Shown here piece by piece: positions 19,701-28,279 of a stretch of DNA of 64,000 nucleotides. This stretch comes from Flavilitoribacter sp020436695. Its GTDB lineage: Bacteria > Bacteroidota > Bacteroidia > Chitinophagales > Saprospiraceae. Each line of letters starts with the position of its first letter. The stretch's first letter is position 1. The DNA lies in the NCBI GenBank assembly GCA_041392665.1, contig JAWKLQ010000038.1, positions 28,704 to 92,703 on the forward strand. Direction: 5' to 3'. The position numbers and the translations under genes are program-made. The notes beneath the pieces were generated by a model that ran no database searches, was not told the origin of the DNA, and saw only the letters and a program-made list of their open reading frames with translations.

Positions 19701-19829
19701 GCCCCGTGTAGGGCCGACATTGCGAAATTCGATCTTCTGCAAGAGTTCCGGGTCTACCGTTTGTGCCGGTAAGCTGGAAATAGCAGTTAAACTAATGAGT
19801 GCTAAAATCATAAACAGTCGAAAAGGCAT
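16791..19829 (-). CDS. Secreted VPS10/BNR-type propeller protein
   Basis: A 1012-residue protein using the ATG at 19827-19829, which gives a normal signal peptide (MPFRLFMILALISL, cut near PAQ). The first two thirds contain many BNR/sortilin-like Asp-box blades of the form SxDxGxxW, for example YRSDDAGKKWKLI, YKSVDGGDHWTQV, YRSDDRGENWKLV and VTLDGGKSWSTQN, forming one or two beta-propellers. A beta-sandwich segment (SYRLQLQIGDKKLEELF, about 870-890) and a C-terminal helical tail follow. This architecture is abundant in Bacteroidota as glycosyl hydrolase-like or sortilin-like proteins with no assigned reaction. No T9SS signal is present, so a periplasmic site is likely. Confidence 0.82.
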   Translation of the reverse strand: MPFRLFMILALISLTAISSLPAQTVDPELLQKIEFRNVGPTRGGRVTTVCGVAQERGTFYMGATGGGVWKTVDYGNSWDNISDGFFASPSIGAIRVTPSDPERIYVGTGSDGLRSNVIAGKGMYRSDDAGKKWKLIGLEKTGHIGAVEVHPDNPDLVYVAAIGNAFEPNAERGVYRSKNGGEAWEQILFLSDTVGFADLELAPDDPNTIYAAAWRAERKPWTIISGGAAGGIYKSVDGGDHWTQVMSSEIMPSGLIGKIDLAVSADDPKRVYALVEAPQGEGGLYRSDDRGENWKLVSAFDPLLDRPFYYCNVDANPLNADAVYVNTTQFWYSDKAGDGWKRLRTPHGDNHDMWIHPQDSLLWIQANDGGVNVTLDGGKSWSTQNNQPTAELYQVEVDTRTPYWLYAGQQDNSTIAVPSTQPYNAPAGPVAFWEAVGGCETGPAVPKPGDPNIVYSNCKGRFSVYDRRTGQSKQYYVGAANIYGHNPKDLTYRFQRVSPIHVSPHDPDVVYHTSQFVHRTTDDGLHWETISPDLTAFEADKQVIAGSPITRDVTGEEYYSTIYAIRESSVEAGQIWVGANDGPVHVTRDNGKNWKNVTPADLPDGGRIDCVEPSPHKAQKAYFTSLRYQLGDWKPYIYRTNDFGASWKLLSTDGSGFPMDQPVRVVREDPEQEGLLYAGTEYGLWISFDDGAHWQSFQQNAPVTPITDIKIFRNNLLLSTMGRGFWIMDDLPALRQIPSLAATDGPKILPIGKVPMINIFPERGVPEYPVTGVKFFYYLDKETEAPLSLDILDDKGNVIRSFTSVSKSDKKMPSEPDMATGFVQRGYSSSLSGKAGLHNFQWDFRHAGAWTKNGESRRGSPTVAPGSYRLQLQIGDKKLEELFVLEIDPRLAETGITVEDLQAQEALALKVRNLMSRANQLDEAVQKTLKSSKEDQDLKSLNASLNTAEGRYQVPQLLDQISYLGSMLSYADQRPGQDAYARYGELRKWFEEALEQWVDISGESAERFKLDD

Positions 19830-19998
19830 GTGCAGATAGTTTTTCGATGAGTAAGATGTTCGGATAGGCTCTAGTTGGTCCAAAATTAAAATTAAATGCG
19901 GAAGTTATCTAAAGTTTCCGCATTGGTACTTTAGTACTAATTTGATAGGACCACCCAAATTGGTCCTTTCGTGTGATGACCGACATTTTGGATCACGC

Positions 19999-20006
19999 TA
20001 CTTTTG
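19999..20006 (+). promoter_or_regulatory. Candidate -7 box for the DUF4199 gene
   Basis: TACTTTTG matches TAnnTTTG, 21 bp before the ATG at 20028. No -33 TTG at standard spacing. Confidence 0.4.
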
Positions 20007-20027
20007 ATCAAAACAAAATTACCTATC

Positions 20028-20561
20028 ATGAAGAACGTAGTACTTAAATACGGATTAATTGCGGGGCTGATCCAGGTAGTGGTCGGCTTTGGTCTGATGG
20101 CCCTTCTTTTTGGGGACGGTAGTGATAAGATCAAATACGGGGAATTGCTCGGCTATACCGTGATGATCGTGGCGCTGTCGGTTATTTTTATTGGGGTCAG
20201 AACCTATCGGGATGAACAGCTTGATGGGGCTATCTCTTTCGGTAAGGCACTCCAGGTAGGTGTGTTGATCACACTGGTGGCCTCCGCCCTTTATGTGATC
20301 GGATGGTTGCTGCATTATCACTTCGGCAACGGAGCGGCCATCATGGATGATTATATGGCGCACAGCATTGAGGCCATTCGCAACAGCGGCCAATCGGCAG
20401 AAGCGATCCAGGCCGAGATCGACGAAATGAAGGGCTTTATGGAGATGTATGAAAATAATCCGATAGTGATGATCGGAATGACCTTTATGGAGATCTTTCC
20501 GGTGGGACTGATCATTTCTTTGATCACAGCGGCATTGCTTAGACGGAAGACTGCCGCCTGA
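20028..20561 (+). CDS. DUF4199-family membrane protein
   Basis: A 177-residue integral inner-membrane protein with four hydrophobic segments (about 5-25, 38-56, 75-97 and 146-168) and a charged loop (about 100-140, QSAEAIQAEIDEMKGFMEMYENNP) before the last helix. This is the DUF4199 layout common in Bacteroidota, including the conserved GxxxSFGKALQVG segment before helix three. Function is unknown. The ATG at 20028 is chosen over an upstream ATG at 20004, because it starts MKNVVLKYG, the family-like N-terminus, and follows a -7 box at suitable distance. Confidence 0.8.
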   Translation: MKNVVLKYGLIAGLIQVVVGFGLMALLFGDGSDKIKYGELLGYTVMIVALSVIFIGVRTYRDEQLDGAISFGKALQVGVLITLVASALYVIGWLLHYHFGNGAAIMDDYMAHSIEAIRNSGQSAEAIQAEIDEMKGFMEMYENNPIVMIGMTFMEIFPVGLIISLITAALLRRKTAA

Positions 20562-21195
20562 AGGCCGAGGCACCGGTGGTGTCACTGACAAGTGTTCTAA
20601 CCATCGGTGTCGCAATTGATCAGTAATTGCAGCGAACGAACTTACAAAAACCGGCAAAATTTGTCAGGAGGGTACCTTGGTATTATTGTTTTTTTGAAAA
20701 GAGATAAATCGTATCTTCCGCAGGCTATTTGAAAACTACTTCCTTTCGCAGTTTAGCTAACTCTGTCTCATCAGCTGACTACATTTTTCTGCATTTTGGA
20801 CCAATTAAAAGGAAGGTTGAGGATCTGCTGCCAAGGCAAGGAGAACAGATGTCTGTCTTTTGGCGTTTTTCAGATAATGCAGAAGGAAAAAAAGAAGGGA
20901 AAACTCTCAAGATTGAGAAGTTTTCCCCTGAAATCACCCGACTGTAATTATTCTTTAGACGTTAGTCCGATACAAAAGTATGTTAATTTTTTCATAAAGC
21001 TACCTTAATTTTTTAGTAAATCGCTCAGAAAACAGCTGTAAAGGCTGTTCCCAAACGATTAATTACTACGTCTAAAGCGTGTAGCGAAGAAAAAATGGAG
21101 GATTAGCCCGCTGTTTTTTTCTAATCCTGCACTTTTTCGTTGGCCTATTATTGAATACTACATATCTGTTTTTTCTTGAAATAAAATTTTGCCGT
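20562..21195. other. Long intergenic region without a convincing gene
   Basis: These 634 bp between the DUF4199 gene and the M48 protease gene contain a strong hairpin at 20897-20927 and a short palindromic segment near 20577-20612. The frames present are short, lack family resemblance and span the hairpin, so I do not call a gene. Confidence 0.5.
20897..20927. repeat. Near-perfect 14-bp hairpin
   Basis: GGGAAAACT pairs with AGTTTTCCC and CTCAA pairs with TTGAG, with a 2-base loop and one bulged base. It is preceded by an A-rich run but not followed by Ts, so it is not a classic plus-strand terminator. On the minus strand the hairpin is followed by CTTCTTTTTTTCC, which makes it a candidate minus-strand terminator. 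Confidence 0.5.
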
Positions 21196-22665
21196 ATGAC
21201 AAGCCAATTGATTCGACATATTTTCCGCCTGCTGATCCTGCCTCTGGTCTTTTTAGTGATCGGTTCCTGTGCAGTGAATCCCGTTACCGGAAAGAAACAA
21301 CTCGTGTTGATGTCTGAAGAACAGGAGATCGCCATGGGTAAGCAGTATGATCCTTCCGTGGTAGCTGAATTCGGCCTGTATCCGGATGATAAGCTACAGG
21401 CATTTATCAATGAAAAAGGAAAGGAGATGGCAGCCATCTCACATCGCCCGGAGCTTGATTTTGAATTTAAGGTGGTGGATTCTCCGGTGGTTAACGCATT
21501 CGCCATTCCCGGTGGGTACGTTTATTTTACCCGGGGTATTATGGCTCATTTTAATAATGAAGCGGAGTTTGCAGGCGTACTTGGTCATGAGATCGGCCAC
21601 GTAACAGCTCGTCACTCCGTGCGGCAGCAGACGACTCAGACTCTGGGGTCTCTTGGTCTGATCGTAGGCATGATCGCTGTACCGGAACTGGCTCAGATGG
21701 GAGAGTCTGCCAGTCAGGCCCTTCAGCTTCTTTTCCTGAAATATAGCCGTGATCACGAGAGCGAATCCGATAAACTCGGTGTGGAATACTCTTCTACCAT
21801 CGGCTATGATGCGCACCAAATGGCCGATTTCTTCGGTACCCTCGATCGCCTGAGTGGTGGCGCTGAAGGCAGGGTACCTACCTTCTTGTCCACTCACCCC
21901 GATCCAGTAGACCGGAATAAGAAGGTGGAAGCTATGGCTACCGAATGGCAGGCCAAAACGCAGGGCAAACAGTACAAGGTGAACCGCGATTCCTATCTGC
22001 GCATGATCGACGGCATTGTGTACGGTGAAGATCCCCGTCAGGGCTTCGTTGAAAACGATAATTTCTATCATCCGGAACTGAAATTCCAGTTCCCGGTACC
22101 TACGGGCTGGCAAACGCAAAACTCGCCTTCGCAATTCGCCATGGCCGAAAAGAACGGTAAGGCCATGATGATCCTCAATCTGGGCGGACAGGATCTGCAA
22201 ACTGCCGCCACCCAGACTATTGAACAATATAGTCTGAATGTGCTGGATAGAAAAGAAACTACCATAAACGGCCTGCCGGCCATCGAAATGGTAGCCGATA
22301 TCGTTCAAGAGGATCAGCAGACGACTCAACAACAGCAGCAGATCCGGCTCCACATCGGCCTCATTCAATATAACGGAACAGTGTACCGCCTGATGGGGCT
22401 TTCCCTGACTACGGATTTTGCTACCTGGCAACCGCGCTTCACCAATGTGATCCGTAATTTCCGCTCTCTGAGTGACCCGGACAAACTGAATCGCCAACCG
22501 GATCGTATCCGTATCCGTACCGTCAGTCAGACGACGACGCTGCAAAATGCACTGACTTCATTCGGTGTGCCGAAAGATCGCCTGGAAGAGATGTCGATCG
22601 TCAACGGTATGCAACTGGGCGATACGGTACAGAGTGGGATGTTGATCAAGGCGCTGGGGCAGTAG
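21196..22665 (+). CDS. M48-family zinc metalloprotease, lipoprotein
   Basis: A 489-residue protein starting at 21196 with a lipoprotein signal (lipobox VIGSC, Cys25). The peptidase domain (about 35-260) holds HEIGH at 131-135 and the third zinc ligand in HESESD near residue 188, matching periplasmic BepA/YfgC-type M48 proteases rather than membrane HtpX. Such enzymes degrade or mature misassembled outer-membrane proteins. BepA carries TPR repeats after the protease domain; here there is instead a beta-rich region (about 290-420) and a LysM-like end (TVSQTTTLQNALTSFGVP). The earlier in-frame ATG at 21151 would spoil the signal peptide. Confidence 0.9.
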   Translation: MTSQLIRHIFRLLILPLVFLVIGSCAVNPVTGKKQLVLMSEEQEIAMGKQYDPSVVAEFGLYPDDKLQAFINEKGKEMAAISHRPELDFEFKVVDSPVVNAFAIPGGYVYFTRGIMAHFNNEAEFAGVLGHEIGHVTARHSVRQQTTQTLGSLGLIVGMIAVPELAQMGESASQALQLLFLKYSRDHESESDKLGVEYSSTIGYDAHQMADFFGTLDRLSGGAEGRVPTFLSTHPDPVDRNKKVEAMATEWQAKTQGKQYKVNRDSYLRMIDGIVYGEDPRQGFVENDNFYHPELKFQFPVPTGWQTQNSPSQFAMAEKNGKAMMILNLGGQDLQTAATQTIEQYSLNVLDRKETTINGLPAIEMVADIVQEDQQTTQQQQQIRLHIGLIQYNGTVYRLMGLSLTTDFATWQPRFTNVIRNFRSLSDPDKLNRQPDRIRIRTVSQTTTLQNALTSFGVPKDRLEEMSIVNGMQLGDTVQSGMLIKALGQ

Positions 22666-22669
22666 AAAG

Positions 22670-22906
22670 GATCTTTGGACCTTGGGACGTTTGGATATAG
22701 GGATGAAGAACATAAGACGGTATCCGGTTTCACCAAATTCCTATTTTTGAACGTCCCAAGGTCCAAAGGTCCTAACCTCCCAACGTCCCAACGTCCTATC
22801 GTCCTAACCTCCCAACGTCCCAACGTCCTATCGTCCCAACGTCCTATCGTCCCAACGTCCTAACCTCCCAACATCCTAACCTCCAATTGTCCCGATATCC
22901 TACTGC
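22670..22906. repeat. Octamer-periodic palindromic repeat array
   Basis: From 22755 to 22906 the sequence divides into 19 consecutive 8-bp words of the form CCYAWCGT or close variants (CCCAACGT, CCTATCGT, CCTAACCT). Two copies of the same four-word block stand next to each other. Upstream, 22670-22710 holds the same kind of words on the opposite strand, so about 25 bp at 22670-22694 pairs with 22748-22773. It directly follows the M48 protease stop. Confidence 0.85.
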
Positions 22907-23097
22907 CCAGGTATCTTCCTTGTCACCTCCATATATTCGCAACAAAACCTAAATTATTCCGTTTCCAATAGGTGGTAAGTAAAAATCTTCTTTTATTTTG
23001 CCGGAACAAACCAATCTTTGAATTCCTACCCTTTATTTAATACCCGAACTTGCCCAAAAATCAGTGGATTTTTAGGAAATTGCGGGCTTGGTTACTC
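22907..23097. other. Intergenic, nothing recognised
   Basis: AT-rich spacer between the octamer array and the inverted-repeat element before moxR. No frame, tRNA or clear promoter was found. Confidence 0.4.
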
Positions 23098-23220
23098 GAC
23101 GGAAATCAAGAGAGCAAATTCTGTAAGAGGTTTTTAATATTTTGCTAAACCACTTCGTTTGCTTAGTGGTTTAGCAAAATATTAAAAACCTAAATTTGTT
23201 CCCTTGATTTTTACTCCGTC
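23098..23220. repeat. MITE-like element with 27-bp perfect hairpin upstream of moxR
   Basis: A perfect 27-bp inverted repeat (23128-23154 with 23165-23191, 10-base loop) is nested in weaker outer arms: GACGGA at 23098 with TCCGTC, ATCAAG with CTTGAT, and CAAATT with AATTTG. The right edge, CTCCGTCTCTTAT at 23214, recurs at 40782. The element ends about 20 bp before the ATPase gene and may lie in its leader. Confidence 0.7.
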
Positions 23221-23240
23221 TCTTATACAAAACACATATC

Positions 23241-24206
<966 letters not shown>

Positions 24207-24208
24207 GT

Positions 24209-24270
24209 AAGTCAACAAGTCGTAAGTCGGTCAGTCGTAAGTCCATGACTAACCGACTTACGACTAATAA
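24209..24270. repeat. Heptamer palindrome between moxR and the fpg pseudogene
   Basis: AGTCGTAAGTCGGT (from about 24219) and ACCGACTTACGACT (about 24253-24266) form a 14-bp inverted repeat in a spacer built of 7-bp words. It closely resembles the element at 16734-16773 and also lies between convergent 3' ends. The right arm overlaps the stop of the pseudogene. Confidence 0.6.
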
Positions 24271-25047
24271 AGCCTTTGCACCCCCTCAATAAAATAAGTA
24301 GTCCGCCCCGCGATCTTAGCCTTGCGGACGATACCTTCTCCGTCCGGCCCGGTTTCTCCTTCCCGCCGCCATTCCCAAAACCAGTTTTCCGGATACTCTT
24401 TGTAATAGGCATTACGCTCGATGGCTTCCCGCAAAATGCGTTGCATCGCCTGATGGATGGCCTGCTTTTGTTCCTGTGACAATTGGTTTACCCGCGAACC
24501 CGGATGTATGCTCGTCTGATAGCAGATCTCATCGGCGTACAGATTGCCTACGCCGGACCCGCCCCGATTGAGTAAAAAACCTTTGATAAGTGGCCGATTT
24601 ATTTTCCATTTCTTTGCAGGAAATCCTCCTCTGCGATCACCAGGGCATCTTCGCCCAGGCCGATCTCCTGCAGATAGGCATCCAGGTCTTCCAGATAACG
24701 GATCTTGGCGAATTTACGGGGGCAGTCAAGCCCAGATTTTGTCCGTTGTCAAAATGAAGACGAAGCTCGTATTTGGTGCGCTCTTTCCGGCTCGGAATAG
24801 TAGTTGAGATCACCCGTCATACCAAAATGCAGCAGCAGGTGGTTGCCGTCATCCAAGTGGGCGAAAAGATATTTTCCCCGACGGTAAGAGCCGGTAAAAG
24901 CGCGGCCGGTCAGTTTATCAATAAAAACTTCTGCGCTAACATTCCGGATGATCTTGCTGTCGAAGACCTCAACCTTCAATGCGTTGATCCAGGGAAGTCG
25001 CCATTGAAATATTTCTGGAAAGTATTGACTTCGGGGAGTTCGGGCAT
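24264..25047 (-). pseudogene. Decayed Fpg/Nei-family DNA glycosylase
   Basis: The remnant starts MPELPEVNTFQKYF at 25047, the invariant N-terminus of formamidopyrimidine-DNA glycosylases, where Pro2 is the catalytic nucleophile. The frame then breaks near 24985-25010 (to LKVEVFDSK and LLLHFGMTGDLNYY), near 24765-24780 (to RTKYELRLHFDNGQN), near 24720 (to CPRKFAKIRYLEDL) and near 24595 (to GVGNLYADEI). The last part, to 24264, ends GEGIVRKAKIAGRTTYF and lacks the four zinc-binding Cys, resembling a zincless finger. At least four frameshifts mean no functional enzyme can be made. Family is certain; whether it was fpg or nei is open. Confidence 0.85.
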
Positions 25048-25078
25048 GAAAAAGTTATGATTGATGGTGTGCTCACTT

Positions 25079-25108
25079 AATTAGCTTGCAAATCATCACA
25101 AGCTAATT
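25079..25108. repeat. 10-bp perfect inverted repeat
   Basis: AATTAGCTTG (25079-25088) and CAAGCTAATT (25099-25108) form a hairpin between the SCP2 gene and the glycosylase pseudogene. No T-tract follows on either strand. Confidence 0.4.
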
Positions 25109-25118
25109 CCACACAGCC

Positions 25119-25154
25119 ACTGTTGACTGCCGACTATCGACTGCTGACTAATGA
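25119..25154. repeat. Heptamer-periodic repeat (ACTGCCG-type)
   Basis: Five to six successive 7-bp words beginning ACT (ACTGCCG, ACTATCG, ACTGCTG, ACTAATG, ACTATCT) lie just downstream of the SCP2 stop. They are the same family as the words after icmF. Confidence 0.5.
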
Positions 25155-25159
25155 CTATC

Positions 25160-25456
25160 TCAAGAAAAGAACGACTGCAACTTCATCGCCAGCCCCATAT
25201 CTCCCTTGATCTTCACCTTACCTGTAAATACGGCCGTCATTGGGTTGACCGTTCCCTTGCGCAGCCCGTCGAGTGTTTCCAGGGAAGTGGTAATGGTGGT
25301 ATCGGCATCATTATCCAGATTGGTGATCACCGGTTCGTCTCCGGTCAGGTCCACATGGACGATACCTTCATCGAATACAAATTTCAGGGATTTTCCCAGA
25401 TTCGGCATTTTACCTTTGGCAGCTTCGAATTGTTCGGTTACTTCCTTGAGGGTCAT
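25160..25456 (-). CDS. SCP2 sterol/lipid-binding domain protein
   Basis: A 98-residue single-domain protein using the ATG at 25454-25456 (MTLKEVTEQFE). The SCP-2 fold is indicated by SLKFVFDEGIVHVDLTG, the acidic TNLDNDADTTITTSLETLDGL segment, the NPMTAVFTGKVKIKGDMGLAMKL block, and a short end. SCP2 domains bind fatty acyl chains or sterol-like lipids in the cytoplasm. An upstream ATG at 25510 would add an 18-residue tail not typical of the family. It stands alone, with repeats on both sides. Confidence 0.85.
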   Translation of the reverse strand: MTLKEVTEQFEAAKGKMPNLGKSLKFVFDEGIVHVDLTGDEPVITNLDNDADTTITTSLETLDGLRKGTVNPMTAVFTGKVKIKGDMGLAMKLQSFFS

Positions 25457-25736
25457 TTTCAGGATCTTGTGGTTAAGGAATATGTTTTCGTAAAGGTACG
25501 GTTTTGTCACTTAGCTATATGGTTAAATGCTTTTATGGCTTTATTGTTCGAGCAGCCTTACCACTAAAGACTATAAAACCACTTAACCCCAAACTTTAAC
25601 TTCCTCTTTAGTAATAACGATAACCCTTAAATAATAAGTACCATCCCTTTTTCATTCTAATACCAGGAAGGATTTAATCAAATACGTTAAATGAACAAGT
25701 GAGGTAGATGATGCTGTCAGAAGACTCTGAGCCTGA

Positions 25737-25758
25737 ACACCTGAACACCTGCGGGGCG
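25737..25758. repeat. Octamer-word array, left of the IS remnant
   Basis: Repeated 8-bp words (CTGAACAC twice) stop at the left inverted repeat of the IS remnant. Similar words resume at 27064. Confidence 0.45.
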
Positions 25759-27067
25759 CCATAAAGTTTTAACGAGTAAAAGCGCCAAAAAGATTTGGCA
25801 ATTAAGTTCATTGAAATATCGTCAGATTAAACAGGTTATCGGCATTGAATCGTAGATCGACAAAAGTATTGATGATGTTCTGATCTCGATCCATGCACAA
25901 CCAGGCTATTTGTTGAGGATCAAACTTGAGCAAGACGACTTTATGTTTATGAGCCCACCCGATTTGGAAAGGTCGCCCATACAAGGAAATGGTTCCCTGA
26001 GAAGAAACTGACCTTCCGGATGGGATACGACCTGAGCCAGATGCTGGTAAGTGGTCAAAAATGGGCTTGCTCCAATGGTCGATCCTGGTGATACAGTAAA
26101 GGGAAGACGTTTTTTTCTGGAAGCATATCCTAATCGTCGAACCCGATACTGATCGCGCTGAAACGGCAGGCCTCATCTAATCGGAGTTGATTTGCTGTAG
26201 ATTTTTTGGCATTGTTTGACCTCGGCCCAGCGTTGGGAAGTACCTTGATTGCTTTCAAGCATGAGCATTTTGTTCGGTCGTCGGGGGCGGTTTAAGATCG
26301 TTGAATACCCCAGGCGATTAGCCATAAAGACATCACCGGAACTCATCCGGCTGGGACCGGAGCCCCATTGTCGGTACGGATGGCCTGTAACCCCCATTGC
26401 TTAAATATCTCCAGCAATAGGGAGGTGATCTGGTTCCAGGGGACCTGACTGATCGCCAGTGGGGAAAACCCTGAGCCCGTAGGATCGCAACCGCTTTTTT
26501 CATCCGTAATATTCAGATAGCAGGCCTGGTGTTTCCTGCCCCAGGTCAATACGCTCCTTGGCATCAATTTCAAACCTCATGTACCTGTCGACCCGGTCTA
26601 CTGCTGGCTCCCTGGGTAAGATCGGGTAAATGCCATGAAACGCCAGGCGTCTCTGATAATGCCCGAATGCTTTGTAGCGGTAGATCGGATATTTTTCCTC
26701 GATCCGCTGTACCAGATAAGGTATCCCAACTGGGGATGAGAAGCCGAGCAAGCGAATCAGGCGGAACACTTTGGCGTTTGCCCTTCAACTTTTTACGGCC
26801 ACAACGACCATAATTAGGCAATAAGCCAGAGGAACCCTCGGCTTGGTAACGGATAGCATAGACTGCGGATGGTATTATAACTCATCCCATATTGTCTGGC
26901 CAGAGCCGCGTAGCTCATACCGGCCGCCAATCCAATACGATTTTTTGCCGAACAGCGGCTTCCTTGGCTTGTCCCATATAGACTATTAATCTGATGATAT
27001 GTCAAAGAACGGAATCTTTCAAAACTTTCTGGCGCGGCTGTTCATTAAAACTTTATGGCGGCCCCGC
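25751..27067 (-). mobile_element. Decayed insertion sequence with recognisable terminal inverted repeats
   Basis: Both ends carry the same inverted repeat: GCGCCATAAAGTTTT near 25756-25770 and AAAACTTTATGGCG at 27047-27060. A second subterminal copy is present at each end (GCGCCAAAAAGAT at 25782, AACTTTCTGGCGC at 27023). Inside, on the minus strand, are fragments of one transposase in different frames: a helix-turn-helix segment (LAAGMSYAALARQYGMS) near 26920, LPNYGRCGRKKLKGKRQ near 26800, FEIDAKERIDLG near 26560, QAIRTDNGAP near 26360 (DDE catalytic core) and a C-terminal part near 25900. Several frameshifts and stops make it inactive. The IS family could not be fixed by eye; an integrase-type DDE core is clear. 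Confidence 0.8.
25808..27005 (-). pseudogene. Frameshifted DDE transposase of the IS remnant
   Basis: Six separate open stretches on the minus strand read in order as one rve-type transposase, N-terminus at the right. The first Asp is likely in EIDAKERI, the second in RTDNGAP, and the third acidic residue in the LESNQGTSQRWAEV stretch that follows a broken frame. The coding length of about 1.2 kb fits one transposase of roughly 380-400 residues. The disruptions are spread along its length, so this is old decay rather than one mutation. Confidence 0.75.
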
Positions 27068-27130
27068 AACACCTCAACACATAAACACCCGAGCACGTAA
27101 ACGCCCCGCAACACCTCAACACCCAAAAAC
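27064..27130. repeat. Octamer-word array, right of the IS remnant
   Basis: Successive words such as GCAACACC, TCAACACA, TAAACACC and CCGCAACA, about 8 bp apart, run from the right end of the IS to just before the GH114-like gene. They match the words left of the IS, suggesting the IS landed in one array. Confidence 0.5.
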
Positions 27131-27161
27131 CAAAAACACACGCTTCAATCCCCAATCCACC

Positions 27162-28148
27162 ATGAACAAACATCTGGTCTTAGCCCTGGCAAGCCTGGTA
27201 TTTCTCGTAACGGCCTGCGAAAAAAGTACCGATACGCCCATTCCCGGCGATATCGACTTCCGGCAGGAAATGCGGCAACTGGTGCAGTCCATCAGCGCCT
27301 ACGGTCATTTCCTGGACGATGATTTCCTGGTCATTCCACAGAACGGAGAAGACATCATCACCATCGACGGCGAACCGGAAGGCACCCTCGCGACCGGCTA
27401 CATCAACGCCATTGACGGTATCGGCCGGGAAGAACTTTTTTACGGCTATGATAACCATGATAATCAGCCCACGCCCAATAAGGAAACCTCCTACATGCTG
27501 CCCTACCTCAACCTCCTGCAACAGAGCGGCAAGATCGTCCTGATCACGGATTATACCAGCGATACGGAGCAACGGGCGGAAGCGACCGACGAGTGCTACA
27601 ATCGTGGCTTTCTCTCTTTCGTCGCCCCGGACCGCGAGCTGTCGGTCATTCCTGATTCGGCTTTTTGGCCTACCGCCAGCGGTAAGGTCATCACCCGTTT
27701 GTCGCAGGCCGAGAATTTTCTCTACCTTATCAATCCGGAAAAGTTTTCTTCCCGGGAAGCGTATATCCAAGCCCTGGCCGCCACGCCCTACGACATTTTA
27801 CTGATCGACCTGTATTTCGACGATCCCCAGGCACCACTGACTACCAAAGAAGTCAGCCAACTTCGCCTAAAACCGGACGGCAGCTCCCGCCTGCTCATCG
27901 CATACCTCAGTATTGGTGAAGCCGAATCCTACCGCTACTACTGGCAAGCCGGCTGGAACCAAAACCCGCCCTACTGGATGGAAGCCGAAAACGCCGACTG
28001 GGATGGCAATTTCAAGATCCGCTACTGGGAACAGGACTGGAAGGATATTCTGATCGGCAATAAAGACTCCTACGTTAAAAAGATCGTGGATGCGGGTTTT
28101 GATGGGGTGTATTTGGATGTGGTGGATGCATATGAGTATTTTGAGTAA
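27162..28148 (+). CDS. GH114-type lipoprotein (endo-alpha-1,4-polygalactosaminidase-like)
   Basis: A 328-residue lipoprotein starting at 27162 (MNKHLVLALASLVFLVTACEKS, lipobox with Cys at residue 20). The rest fits the TIM-barrel family of endo-alpha-1,4-polygalactosaminidases: YGYDNHDNQPTPN, SGKIVLITDYTSD, YDILLIDLYFDD, LLIAYLSIGEAESYRYYW, FKIRYWEQDWKDIL and a final DAGFDGVYLDVVDAYEYF. The acidic residues of YLSIGEAES and DGVYLDVVD are likely catalytic. Family members cut galactosaminogalactan-like polymers, but many bacterial homologues are untested. An upstream in-frame ATG at 26994 lies inside the IS and is not used. Confidence 0.85.
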   Translation: MNKHLVLALASLVFLVTACEKSTDTPIPGDIDFRQEMRQLVQSISAYGHFLDDDFLVIPQNGEDIITIDGEPEGTLATGYINAIDGIGREELFYGYDNHDNQPTPNKETSYMLPYLNLLQQSGKIVLITDYTSDTEQRAEATDECYNRGFLSFVAPDRELSVIPDSAFWPTASGKVITRLSQAENFLYLINPEKFSSREAYIQALAATPYDILLIDLYFDDPQAPLTTKEVSQLRLKPDGSSRLLIAYLSIGEAESYRYYWQAGWNQNPPYWMEAENADWDGNFKIRYWEQDWKDILIGNKDSYVKKIVDAGFDGVYLDVVDAYEYFE

Positions 28149-28279
28149 AATTGCTATCTTGCTAGAGACAAATTACAGGACAGTTCATTAAAGGGTGTTT
28201 GCGCGAATGTCGTAGCTATGAGTTGAGAGGCGACCGTGAGCCGGATACCGTTTACCGTGCACCGTCTAAACAACCGATC

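Noticed and set aside
20729..20947. 72-residue plus-strand frame in the spacer before the M48 gene
   Set aside because: Spans a strong hairpin, overlaps another frame, and shows no domain or conserved context.
21439..22545. 368-residue open frame antisense to the M48 protease
   Set aside because: Shadow of a well-supported gene on the other strand, with low-complexity composition.
22755..22906. CRISPR array
   Set aside because: Regular repeats, but the unit is 8 bp with no spacers and no cas genes in the window.
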